The notes under the pieces were generated by a model, which was not told the DNA's origin, ran no database searches, and saw only the letters and a list, made by a program, of their open reading frames with translations. A stretch of 64,000 nt of DNA from Chamaelirium japonicum. Its lineage: Eukaryota > Streptophyta > Magnoliopsida > Liliales > Melanthiaceae. The position numbers were made by a program, and so were the translations under genes. Below are positions 1-14,600 of the stretch, piece by piece (position 1 is the first letter of the stretch; every line of letters begins with the position of its first letter). Location: contig CANTAL010000027.1 of assembly GCA_947650365.1 (NCBI GenBank), positions 1,364,001 to 1,428,000 on the forward strand, in the 5' to 3' direction.

Positions 1-3000
1 AATTCATTCGTACGATCCATTCGAATTCATTCATACGATCCATTCTAATTCATTCATATGATCCATTCTAATTCATTCGCACGAATGTATCCATTCTAAT
101 TCATTTGTACGATCCATTCTAATTCATTCGCACAATCAATTCTAATTCATTCGTACAATCCATTCTTATTCATTTGCACGATCCATTCTAATTCATTTGT
201 ACGATCCATTCTAATTCATTCATATAATCTATTCTAATTCTTTTGCATGAATGTATCCATTCTAATTCATTCGTACGATCCATTCTAATTCCTTCGTACG
301 ATCCATTCTAATTCATTCCCATGAATGTATCCATTCTAATTCATACGTACGATCCATTTTAATTCAATCATACGATCCAATCTAATTCATTCATACGATC
401 TATTCCAATTCATTCGCACGAATGCATCCTTTCTAATTCATCGTACGATCCATTCTAATTCATTCACACAATCTATTCTAATTCATTCGTACGATCCATT
501 CTAATTTATTAGCACGATCCATTCTAATTCATTCGTACGATCCATTCTATTTCATTCGTATGATCCATTCTTACGATCCATTCTATTTCATTCGTACGAT
601 CCATTCTTACTTATTCGTACGATCCTTCTAATTCATTCGCACGAATGTATCCATTCTAATTCGTTCATACGTTCCATTCTAATTCATTCGCACGATCCAT
701 TCTAATTCATTCGTACGATCCATTCTAATTCATTCGTACGAACCATTCTAATTCATTCGCATGATCCATTCTAATTCATTCATACGATCCATTCTAATTC
801 ATTCGCACGAATGTATCCATTCTAATTCATTTGTATGATCCATTCTAATACATTCGCACAATCTATTCTAATTCATTCGTACGATCCATTCTATTTCATT
901 CGTACGATCTATTCTAATTCATTCGCACGAATGTATCCATTCTAATTCATTCATACGATCCATTCTAATTCATTTGCACGATCCATTCTAATTCATTCAT
1001 ACGATCCTTTCTAATTCATTCATACGATCCATTCTAATTCATTCACACAATCTATTCTAATTCATTCGTACGATCCATTCTAATTCATTAGCACGATCCA
1101 TTCTAATTCATTTGTACGGTCCATTCTATTTCATTCGTACGATCCATTCTTACTCATTTGTACGATCCATTCTAATTCATTCGCACGAATGTATCTATTC
1201 TAATTCATTCGAATGATCCATTCTAATTCATTCGCACGATCCATTCCAATTCATTCATACGATCCATTCTAATTCATTCGCACGATCCATTCTAATTCGT
1301 TCGCACGATCTATTCTAATTCATTCATACGATCCATTCTAATTCATTCATACAATCCATTCCAATTCTTTCGCACGACTGTATCCATTCTAATTCATTTG
1401 TGCGCTCCACCCTAATTCCTTCGTATGATCCATTCTAATTCATTCACACGAATATATCCATTCTAATTCATTCGTACGATCCATTCGAATTCATTCATAC
1501 GATCTATTCTAATTCATTCATATGATACATTCTAATTCATTCGCACGAATGTATCTATTCTAATTCATTCGTATGATCCATTCTAATTCATTCGCACAAT
1601 CTATTCTAATTCATTCGTACGATCTATTCTAATTCATTTGCACGATCCATTCTAATTCTTTTGCACTAATGTATCCATTCTAATTCCTTCGTACGATCTA
1701 TTCTAATTCCTTCGTACGATCCATTCTAATTCCTTCGTACGATCCATTCTATTTCATTCGTATGATCCATTCTAATTCCTTCGTACGATCCATTCTAATT
1801 TATTCCCATGAATGTATCCATTCTAATTCATACGTACGATCCATTCTAATTCATTCATACGATCCAATCTAATTCATTCATACGATCCATTCTAATTCAT
1901 TCGCACGAATGTATCCATTCTAATTCATTCATACGATCTATTCTAATTCATTCGCACAATCTATTCTAATTCATTCGTACGATCCATTCTAATTCATTAG
2001 CACGGTCCATTCTAATTCATTCGTAAGATCTATTCTATTTCATTCGTACGATCCATTCTTACTCATTCGTACGATCCATTCTAATTCATTCGCATGAATG
2101 TACCCATTCTAATTCATTCGTACGATCCATTCTAATTCATTCGCACGATCCATTCTAATTCATTCGTACGATCCATTCTAATTCATTCGTATGATCCATT
2201 CTAATTCATTCGTATGATCCATTCTAATTCATTCGCATGATCCATTCTAATTTATTCATATGATCCATTCTAATTCATTCATACAATCCATTCTAATTCT
2301 TTCGTTCGAATGTATCCATTCTAATTCATTCGTATGATCCACCCTAATTCCTTCATATGATCCATTCTAATTCATTCGCACGAATGTATCCATTCTAATT
2401 CATTCGTACGATCCATTCGAATTCATTCATACGATTCATTCTAATTTATTCATATGATCCATTCTAAATCATTCGTACGAATGTATCCATTCTAATTTAT
2501 TCGTACGAATGTATCCATTCTAATTCATTCGTACGATCCATTCTAATTTATTCGCACGATCAAATCTAATTCATTCGCACGATCCATTCTAATTCATTCG
2601 TACGATCCATTCTATTTCATTCTTACGATCTATTCTTACTCATTCGTATGATCCATTCTAATTCATTCGCACGAATGTATCCATTCTAATTCATTCGTAC
2701 GATCCATTCTAATTCATTCGCACGATCTATTCTAATTCATTCATACGATCCATTCTAATTCATTCGTACGATCCATTCTAATTCATTCGCACGATCCATT
2801 CTAATTCATTCATACGATCCATTCTAATTCATTCATACAATCCATTCTAATTCTTTCGCACGAATTTATCCATTCTAATTCATTCGTACGATCCACCCTA
2901 ATTCCTTCGTATGATCCATTCTAATTCATTCGCATGAATGTATCCATTCTAATTCATTCGTAAGATCCATTCGAATTCTTTCATACGATCCATTCTAATT

Positions 3001-6000
3001 CATTCATACGATCCATACTAATTCATTCACACGAATGTATCCATTCTAATTCATTCGTACGATCTATTCTAATCCATTCGCACAATCTATTCTAATTCAT
3101 TCATACGATCCATTCTAATTCATTCGCACGATCCATTCTAATTCATTTGTACGATCCATTCTAATTCATTCATACAATCCATTCTAATTCTTTTGTACGA
3201 ATGTATCCATTCTAATTCATTCGTACGATCCATTCTAATTCCTTGATACGATCCATTCTAATTCCTTCATATGATCCATTCTAATTCCTTCGTTCGACCC
3301 ATTCTAATTCATTCTCATGAATGTATCCATTCTAATTCATACATACAATCCATTCTAATTCATTCATACGATCCAATCTAATTCATTCATACGATCCATT
3401 CTAATTCATTCGCACGAATGTATCCATTCAAATTCATTAAAATTCCTTCGTACGATCCATTCGTACGATCCATTCTAATTCCATCGCACGAATGTATCCA
3501 TTCGAATTCATTCGTACGATTCATTCTAATTCATTCGCACAATCTATTCTAATTCATTAGTACGATCCATTCTAATTCATTCGCACAATCTATTCTATTT
3601 CATTCGTACGATCCATTCTTACTCATTCGTACGATCCATTCTAATTCATTCGCACGAATGTATCCATTCTAATTCATTCGTACGATCCATTGTAATTCAT
3701 TTGCACGATCCATTCTAATTCATTCATACGATCTAATCTAATTCATTCATACGATCCATTCTAATTCATTCGCATGATCCATTCTAATTCATTCATATGA
3801 TCCATTCTAATTCAATCATACAATCCATTCTAATTCATTCGCACGAATGTATCCATTATAATTCATTCGTACAATCCATTCTAATTCATTCACATAATCT
3901 ATTCTAATTCATTCGTACGATCCAATCTAATTCATTAGCATGATCCATTCTAATTCATTCGTATGATTCATTCTATTTCATTGGTACGATCCATTCTTAC
4001 TCATTCGTACGATCCATTCTAATTCATTCGCACGAATGTATCCATTCTAATTCATTCGCACGATCCACTCTAATTCATTTGCACGATCCATTCTAATTCA
4101 TTCGTACAATCTATTCTAATTCATTCGCATAATCTACTCTAATTCATTCGTACGATCCATTCTAATTCATTAGTACGATCTATTCTAATTCATTCGTACG
4201 ATCCATTCTATTTCATTCGTACGATCTATTCTTACTCATTCGTATGATCTATTCTAGTTTATTCGCACGAATGTATCCGTTCTAATTCATTCGTACGATC
4301 CATTCTAATTCATTCGCACGATCCATTCTAATTCATTCATACGATCCATTCTAATTCATTCATATGATCCATTCTAATTCATTCGCACGATCCATTCTAA
4401 TTCATTCATACGATCCATTCTAATTTATTCAGACAATCCTTTCTAATTCTTTCGCACGAATGTATCCATTCTAATTCATTCGTACGATCCACCCTAATTC
4501 CTTCGTATGATCCATTCTAATTCATTCGCACGAATGTATCCATTCTAATTCATTCGTACAATCCATTCGAATTAATTCAGGCGATCCATTCTAATTCATT
4601 CATACGATCCATTCTAATTCATTCGCAAGAATGTATCTATTCTAATTCATTCGTATGATCCATTCTAATTCATTCGCACAATCTATTCTAATTCATTCGA
4701 ACGATCCATTCTAATTCATTCGCACGATCCATTCTAATTCATTTGCACTATCCATTCTAATTCATTCATACAATCCATTCTAATTCTTTTGCACGAATGT
4801 ATCCATTCTAATTTCTTCGTACGATCCATTCTAATTCCTTTGTATGATCCATTCTAATTCCTTCGTACGATCCATTCTATTTCATTCGTATGATCCATTC
4901 TAATTCGTTCGTACGATCGATTCTAATTCATTCCCATGAATTTATCCATTCTAATTTATGCGTACGATCCATTCTATTTCATTCATATGATCCAATCTAA
5001 TTCATTCATACGATCCATTCTAATTCATTCGCACGAATGTATCCATTCTAATTCATTCGTACGATCCATTCTAATTCATTCGCACAATCTATTCCAATTC
5101 ATTCGTACGATCTATTCTAATTCATTAGCATGATCCATTCTAATTCATTCATACGATCCATTCTATTTCATTCGTACGATCCATTCTTACTCGTTCGTAT
5201 GATCCATTCTAATTCATTCACACGAATGTATCCATTCTAATTCATTCTTACGATCCATTCTAATTCTTTCGCACGATCCATTCTAATTCATTCATACGAT
5301 CCATTCTAATTCATTCATACGATCCATTCTAATTCATTCGCACAATCTATTCTAATTCATTCGTACGATCCATTCTAATTCATTAGCATGATCCATTCTA
5401 ATTCATTCATACAATCCATTCTATTTCATTCGTACGATCCATTCTTACTCATTCGTACGATCCATTTTACTTCATTCGCACGAATGTATCCATTCTAATT
5501 CATTCGTACGATCCATTCTAATTCATTCGCATGATCCATTCTAATTCATTCATACGATCTATTCAAATTCATTCGTACGATCCATTCTAATTCATTCGCA
5601 CGATCCATTCTAATTCATTCATACGATCCATTCTAATTCATTCTTACGATCCATTCTAATTCATTCGCACGAATGTATCCATTCTAATTCATTCGTACAA
5701 TCTATTCTAATTCATTCGCACTCCATTCTTACTCATTCGTACAATCCATTCTACTTCATTCGCACGAATGTATCCATTCTAATTCATTTGTACGATCCAT
5801 TCTAATTCATTCGCACGATCCATTCTAATTCATTCATACGATCCATTCTAATTCATTCGTACGATCCATTCTAATTCATTCGCACGAATGTATCCATTCT
5901 AATTCATTCGTACAATCTATTCTAATTCATTCGCACAATCTATTCTAATTCATTCGTACGATCCATTCTAATTCATTAGTACGATCCATTCTAATTCATT

Positions 6001-6540
6001 CGTATGATTCATTCCATTTCATTGGTACGATCTATTCTTACTCATTCGTACGATCCATTCAAATTCATTTGTACGATCCATTCTAATTTATTCGCACGAT
6101 CCATTCTAATTTATTTATACGATCCATTCTAATTCAATCGTACGATCCATTCTATTTCATTCGCACGATCCATTCTAATTCATTCATACGATCCATTCTA
6201 ATTCATTCATACAATCCACTCTAATTCTTTCGCACGAATGTATCCATTCTAATTCATTCGTACGATTACTTCTAATTCATTCATACGATCTAATCTAATT
6301 CATTCGCACGAATGTATGCATTCTAATTCATTCGTACGATCCATTCTAATTCATTCGCACAATCTATTCTAATTCATTAGCACGATACATTCTAATTCAT
6401 TCATACGATCCATTCTATTTCATTCGTACGATTCATTCTTACTCATTCGTACGATCCATTCTAATTCATTCGCACGAATGTATCCATTCTAATTCATTCG
6501 TACGTTCCATTCTAATTCATTCGCACGATCTATTCTAATT
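1..6540 (+). repeat. HOR group A1
   Basis: Aligns to 17,920 onward at a constant offset of 17,919 (for example the truncated CTTACGATCC monomer at 571 and 18490), falling to 17,915 by position 4936. Near 6,180-6,420 it holds about 240 bp absent from A2 at about 24,084. It contains a shortened CGCACTCC monomer at about 5718, shared with A2 (about 23,610). CCACCCT markers at 1407, 2339, 2893 and 4489 give intervals of 932, 554 and 1596, against 955, 503 and 1596 in A2. Confidence 0.85.
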
Positions 6541-9500
6541 CATTCGTACGATCCATTCTAATTCATTCATACGATCCATTCTAATTCATTCGCACGAATG
6601 TATCCATTCTAATTTATTCGTATGATCCATTCTAATACATTCGCACAATCTATTCTAATTCATTCGTACGATCCATTCTAATTCATTAACACGATCCATT
6701 CTAATTCATTCGTACGATCCATCCTATTTCATTCGTACGATCCATTCTTACTCATTCGTACGATCTTTTCCAATTCATTCACATGAATGTATCCATTCTA
6801 ATTCATTCGTACGATCCATTCTAATTAATTTGCACGATCCATTCTAATTCATTCATACAATCCATTTTAATTCATTCGTAAGATCCATTCTAATTCATTC
6901 ACACAATCTATTCTAAATCATTCGAACGATCCATTCTAATTCATTAGCACGATCCATTCTAATTCATTCGTACGATCCATTCTATTTCATTCATACGATC
7001 CATTCTTACTTATTCGTATGATCCATTCTAATTCATTCGCACGAATGTATCCATTCTAATTCATTCGTACTATCCATTCTAATTCATTCATACAATCCAT
7101 TCTAATTCATTCATATAATCCATTCCAATTCTTTCGCACGAATGTATGCATTCTAATTCATTCGTACGATCCACCCTAATTCCTTCGTATGATCCATTCT
7201 AATACATTCACACGAATGTATCCATTCTAATTCATTCGTAGGATCCATTCGAATTCATTCATACGATCTATTCTAATTCATTCATACGATCCATTCTAAT
7301 TCTTTCGCACGAATGTATCCATTCTAATTCATTCGCTTGATCCATTCTAATTCATTCGCATAATCTATTCTAATTCATTCGTCCGATCCATTCTAATTCA
7401 TTCGCACGATCCATTCTAATTCATTTGCACGATCTATTCTAATTCATTCATACAATTCATTCTCATTCTTTTGCACGAATGTATCCATTTTAATTCCTTC
7501 GTACGATCCATTCTAATTCCTTCATACGATCCATTCTATTTCATTCGTATGATCCATTCTTATTCCTTCGTACGATCCATTCTAATTCATTCCCATGAAT
7601 TTATCCATTCTAATTCATACATACGATCCATTCTAATTCATTCATATGATCCAATCTAATTCATTCATACGATCCATTCTAATTCATTCGCACGAATGTA
7701 TCCATTCTAATTCATTCGTACGATCCATTCTAATTCATTCGCACTATCTTTGCTAATTCATTCGTACGATCCATTCAAATTTATTAGCACGATCCATTCT
7801 AATTCATTCGTACGATCTATTCTATTTCATTCGTACGATCCATTCTTACTCATTCATACGATCCATTCTAATTCATTCGCATGAATGTATCCATTCTAAT
7901 TCATTCGTACGATCTATTCTAATTCATTCGCACGATCTATTCTAATTCATTCATACGATCCATTCTAATTCATTCGTACGATCCATTCTAATTCATTCGA
8001 ACAATCTATTCTAATTAATTCGTACGATCCATTCTAATTCGTTAGCACGATCCATTCTAATTCATTCGTACGATCCATTCTATTTCATTCGTACGATCCA
8101 TTCTTACTCATTCATAAGATCCATTCTAATTCATTCGCACGAATGTATCCATTCTAATTCATTCGTATGATCCATTCTAATTCATTTGCACGATCTATTC
8201 TAATTCATTCATACGATCCATTCTAATTCATTTGTACGATCTATTCTAATTCATTCGCACGATCCATTATAATTCATTCATATGATCCATTCTAATTTAT
8301 TCATACAATTCATTCTAATTCTTTCGCACAAATATTTCCATTCTAATTCATTCGTACGATCCACCCTAATTCCTTCGTATGATCCATTCTAATTCATTCG
8401 AACGAATGTATCCATTCTAATTCATTCGTACGATCCATTCAAATTCATTCATACAATCCATTCTAATTCATTCATACGATCCATTCTAATTCATTCGCAC
8501 GAATGTATCCATTCTAATTCATTCGTACGATCCATTCTAATTCATTCGCACAATCTATTCTAATTAATTTGTATGATCCATTCTAATTCATTCACATGAT
8601 CCATTCTAATTCATTTGCACGATCCATTCTAATTCATTCATACAATCCATTCTAATTCTTTTGCACAAATGTGTCCATTCTAATTCATTTGTACGATCCA
8701 TTATAATTCCTTCGTATGATCCTGTATAATTCTATCGTACGATCCATTCTAATTCCTTCGTACGATCCATTCTATTTCATTCGTATGATCCATTCTAATT
8801 CCTTCGTACGATTCATTCTAATTCATTCCTATGAATGTATCCATTCCAATTCATACATACGATCCATTCTAATTCATTGATACGATCCAATCTAATTCAT
8901 TCGTAAGATCCATTCTAATTCATTCGCACGAATGTATCCATTCTAATTTATTCGTACGATCCATTCTAATTCATTCGCACAATCTATTCTAATTCATTCG
9001 CACGATCCATTCTAATTCATTCATATGATCCATTCTAATTCATTCGTACGATCCATTCTAATTCATTCGCACGATCCATTCTAATTCATTCATACGATCC
9101 ATTCTAATTAATTCATACGATCCATTCTAATTCATTCACACGAATGTATCCATTCTAATTCATTCGTACGATCCATTCTAATTCATTCGCACAATCTATT
9201 CTAATTCATTCGTACGATCCATTCTAGTTCATTAGCACGATCCATTCTAATTCATTCGTACGATCCATTCTATTTCAACCGTACGAACCAACTTTACTCA
9301 TTCGTACGATCCATTCTAATTCATTCGCACGAATGTATCTATTCTAATTCATTCGTACGATCCATTCTAATTCATTCGCACGATCCATTCTAATTCATTC
9401 ATACGATCCATTCTAATTCATTCGTATGATCCATTATAATTCATTCGCACAATCTATTCTAATTTATTCGTACGATCCATTCTAGTTCATTAGCACGATC

Positions 9501-11659
9501 CATTCTAATTCATTCGTACGATCCATTCTATTTCAATCGCACGATCCATTCTTACTCATTCGTACGATCCATTCTAATTCATTCACGCGAATGTATCCAT
9601 TCTAATTCATTCGTACGATCCATTCTAATTCATTCGCACGATCTATTCTAATTCATTCATACGATCCATTCTAATTCATTCGTACGATCCATTCTAATTC
9701 ATTCGCACGATCCATTCTAATTCATTCATACGATCCATTCTAATTCATTCATACAATCCATTCTAATTCTTTCGCACGAATATACCCATTCTAATTCATT
9801 CGTACGATCCACCCTAATTCCTTCGTATGATCCATTCTAATTCATTCGCACGAATGTATCCATTCTAATTCATTCGTACGATCCATTCGAATTCATTCAT
9901 ACGATCTATTCTAATTCATTCATACGATCCATTCTAATTCATTCGCACGAATGTATCCATTCTAATTCATTCGTACGATCCATTCTAATTTATTCGCACA
10001 ATCGATTCTTATTCATTCGTATGATCCATTCTAATTCATTCGCACAATCCATTCTAATTCATTTGTACGATCCATTCTAATTCATTCATACAATCCGTTC
10101 TAATTCTTTTATACGAATGTATCCATTCTAATTCATTCGTACGATCCTTTCTAATTCCTTCGTAAAATCCTTTCTAATTCTTTCGTACGATCCATTCTAA
10201 TTTGTTCGTATGATCCATTCTAATTCATTCCCATGAATGTATCCATTCTAATTCATACGTACGATCCATTCTAATTGATTCATACGATCCAATCTAATTC
10301 ATTCATACGATCTATTCTAATTCATTCACACGAATGTATCCATTCTAATTCATTCGTACGATCCATTCTAATTCATTCGCACTATCTATTCTAATTCATT
10401 CGTACTATCCATTCTAATTCATTTGCACGATCCATTCTAATTCATTTGCACGGTCCATTCTAATTCATTCATACAATCCATTCTAATTCTTTTATACGAA
10501 TGTATCTATTCTAATTCATTCGTACGATCCATTCTAATTCCTTCTTACAATCCATTCTAATTCTTTTGTACGATCCATTCTAATTTCTTCGTACGATCCA
10601 TTCTAATTCATTCCCATGAATGTATCCATTCTAATTCATACGTACGATCCATTCTAACTCATTCATACGATCCAATCTAATTCATTCATACAATCCATTC
10701 TAATTCATTCGCACGAATGTATCCATTCTAATTCATTCGTACAATCCATTCTAATTCATTCGCACAATCTATTCTAATTCATTCGTACGATCCATTCTAA
10801 TTCATTAGCACGATCCATTCTAATTCATTCGTACGATCCATTCTATTTCATTGGTATGATCTATTCTTACTCATTCGTACGGTCCATATTAATTCATTCG
10901 CACGAATGTATTAATTCTAATTCATTCGTACGATCCATTCTAATTCATTCGCACGATCCATTCTAATTCATTTATACGATCCATTCTAATTCATTCGCAC
11001 GATCCATTCTAATTCATTCATACGATCCATTTTAATTCATTCACACAATCCATTCTAATTCTTTCGCACGAATGTATCCATTCTAATTCATTCGTACGAT
11101 CCATTCTAATTCATTCATACGATATATTCTAATTCATTCGCACGAATGTATGCATTCTAATTCATTCGTACGATCCATTCTAATTCTTCCGCACAATCTA
11201 TTCTAATTCATTCGTACGATCCATTCTAATTCATTAGCACGATCCATTCTAATTCATTCGTACGATCCATTCTAATTCATTCGTACGATCCATTCTTACT
11301 CATTCGTACGATCCATTCTAATTCATTCGCATGAATGTATCCATTCTAATTCATTCGTACGTTCCATTCTAATTCATTCACACGATCCATTCTAATTCAT
11401 TCATACGATCCATTCTAATTCATTCGAACGATCCATTCTAATTCATTCGCACGATCCATTCTAATTCATTCATACGATCCATTCTAATTCATTCGCACGA
11501 ATGTATCCATTCTAATTCATTTGTATGATCCATTCTAATACATTCGCACAATCTATTCTAATTCATTCGTACGATCCATTCTAATTCATTAGCACGATCC
11601 ATTCTAATTCATTCGTACGATCCATTCTAATTGATTCGTACGATCCATTCTAATTCATT
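6541..11659 (+). repeat. HOR group C1
   Basis: Begins the first 28.6-kb unit. It aligns with C2 at offset about 17,670, then 17,550 after a 120-bp loss in C2 near 27,800, and with C3 at offset 28,638. CCACCCT markers at 7171, 8361 and 9809 give intervals 1190 and 1448, reproduced exactly in C2 (24841, 26031, 27479). It holds the CAACCGTACGAACCAAC marker (9276) and the GTATTAATTC variant in the 28-bp unit at about 10,901. Confidence 0.85.
9276..9292 (+). repeat. Diverged monomer marker, copy 1
   Basis: CAACCGTACGAACCAAC replaces the usual CATTCGTACGATCCATT; four substitutions cluster in one monomer. It is found four times in the window and nowhere else that I can see, and tags the C groups. 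Confidence 0.9.
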
Positions 11660-14600
11660 CGCAGGAATGTATCGATTCTAATTCATTCGTACGTTCCATT
11701 CTAATTCATTTGCACGATCCATTCTAATTCATTCATACGATCCATTCCAATTCATTCGTACGATCCATTCTAATTAATTCCTTCGATCTATTCTTACTCA
11801 TTCGTACGATCCATTCTAATTCATTCGCACGAATGTATCCATTCTAATTCATTCGTACGATCCATTCTAATTCATTTGCATGATCCATTCTAATTCATTC
11901 ATACGATCCATTCTAATTCATTCGCACGATCCATTCTAATTCATTCATACAATCCATTCTAATTCTGTCGCATGAATGTATCCATTCTAATTCATTCGTG
12001 CGATCCACCCTAATTCCTTCGTATGATCTATTCTAAATCATTCGCACGAATGTATCTATTCTAATTCATTCGTGCGATCCATTTGAATTCATTCATACGA
12101 TCAATTCTAATTCATTCATACGATCCATTCTAATTCATTCGCACGAATGTATCCATTCTAATTCATTCGTACGATCCATTCTAATTCATTCGCATAATCG
12201 ATTCTAATTCATTCATACGATCCATTCTTATTCATTCGCACGATCCATTCTAATTGATTTGTATGATCCATTCTAATTCATTCATATAATCTATTCTAAT
12301 TCTTTTGCACGAATGTATCCATTCTAATTCATTCGTACGATCCATTCTAATTCCTTCGTACGATCCATTCTAATTCATTCCCATGAATGTATCCATTCTA
12401 ATTCATACGTACGATCCATTCTAATTCAATCATACGATCCAATCTAATTCATTCATACGATCTATTCCAATTCATTCGCACGAATGTATCCATTCTAATT
12501 CATTCGTACGATCCATTCTAATTCATTCACACAATCTATTTTAATTCATTCGTACGATCCATTCTAATTTATTAGCACGATCCATTCTAATTCATTCGTA
12601 CGATCCATTCTATTTCATTCGTACGATCCATTCTTACGATCCATTCTATTTCATTCGTACGATCCATTCTTACTTATTCGTACGATCCATTCTAATTCAT
12701 TCGCACGAATGTATCCATTCTAATTCGTTGATACGTTCCATTCTAATTCATTCGCACGATCCATTCTAATTCATTCGTACGATCCATTCTAATTCATTCG
12801 TACGATCCATTCTAATTCATTCGCATGATCCATACTAATTCATTCATACGATCCATTCTAGTTCATTCATACGATCCATTCTAATTCATTCGCACGAATG
12901 TATCCATTCTAATTCATTTGTACGATCCATTCTAATACATTCGCACAATCTATTCTAATTCATTCGTACGATCCATTCTATTTCATTCGTACGATCCATT
13001 CTTACTCATTCGTACGATCCATTCTAATTCATTCGCACGAATGTATCAATTCTAATTCATTCATACGATCCATTCAAATTCATTTGCACGATCCATTCTA
13101 ATTCATTCATACGATCCATTCTTATTCATTCGTACGATCCATTCTAATTCATTCACACAATCTATTCTAATTCATTCGTACGATCCATTCTAATTCATTA
13201 GCACGATCCATTCTAATTCATTCGTACGGTCCATTCTATTTCATTCGTACGATCCATTCTTACTCATTCGTACGATCCATTCTAATTCATTCGCACGAAT
13301 GTATCTATTCTAATTCATTCGAACGATCCATTCTAATTCATTCGCACGATTCATTCCAATTCATTCATATGATCCATTTTAATTCATTCACACGATCCAT
13401 TCTAATTCATTCGCACGATCCATTCTAATTTATTCATATGATCCATTCTAATTCATTCATACAATCCATTCCAATTCTTTCGCACGACTGTATCTATTCT
13501 AATTCATTTGTGTGCTCCACCCTAATTCCTTCATATGATCCATTCTAATTCATTCACACGAATGTATCCATTCTAATTCATTCGTACGATCCATTCGAAT
13601 TCATTCATACGATCTATTCTAATTCATTCATACGATCCATTCTAATTCATTCGCACGAATGTATCTATTCTAATTCATTCGTATGATCCATTATAATTCA
13701 TTCGCACAATCTATTCTAATTCATTCGTACGATCTATTCTAATTCATTTGCACGATCCATTCTAATTCATTTGCACGATCTATTCTAATTTATTCATACA
13801 ATCCATTCTAATTCTTTTGCACTATTGTATCCATTCTAATTCCTTCGTACGATCTATTCTAATTCCTTCGTACGATCCATTCTAATTCCTTCGTATGATC
13901 CATTCTATTTCATTCGTATGATCCATTCTAATTCCTTCGTACGATCCATTCTAATTTATTCCCATGAATGTATCCATTCTAATTCATACGTACGATCCAT
14001 TCTAATTCATTCATACGATCCAATCTAATTCATTCATACGATCCATTCTAATTCATTCGCACGAATGTATCCATTCTAATTCATTCGTACGATCTATTCT
14101 AATTCATTCGCACAATCTATTCTAATTCATTCGTACGATCCATTCTAATTCATTAGCAAGGTCCATTCTAATTCATTCGTACGATCCATTCTATTTCATT
14201 CGTACGATCCATTCTAATTCATTCGCATGAATGTACCCATTCTAATTCATTCGTACGATCCATTCTAATTCATTCGCTGATCCATTCTAATTCATTCGTA
14301 CGATCCATTCTAATTCATTCGTATGATCCATTCTAATTCATTCGCATGATCCATTCTAATTTATTCATACGATCCATTCTAATTCATTCATACAATCCAT
14401 TCTAATTTTTTCGCTCGAATGTATCCATTCTAATTCATTCGTATGATCCACCCTAATTCCTTCATATGATCCATTCTAATTCATTCGCACGAATGTATCC
14501 ATAAAATCCATTCGAATTCATTCATACGATCCATTCTAATTTATTCATACGATCCATTCTAAATCATTCGTACGAATGTATCCATTCTAATTTATTCGTA

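Noticed and set aside
4936..5133. 65-codon open frame on the + strand (also its paralogues at 22851-23117 and 50485-50715)
   Set aside because: It is the satellite read as codons. A 23-bp unit shifts frame each time, giving a 23-residue periodic peptide (IRSILIHS... pattern). Frames stay open only where 28-bp units and CTATTT variants dodge the TAA in CTAATT. Recurrence at 17.9 and 27.6 kb follows from duplication, not selection. No ribosome-binding or promoter context.
7471..7659. 62-codon open frame on the + strand (paralogues at 25141-25329 and 36109-36297)
   Set aside because: Same satellite-derived peptide pattern in the C groups. It is kept in paralogues only because the DNA was duplicated; start and stop are chance variants.
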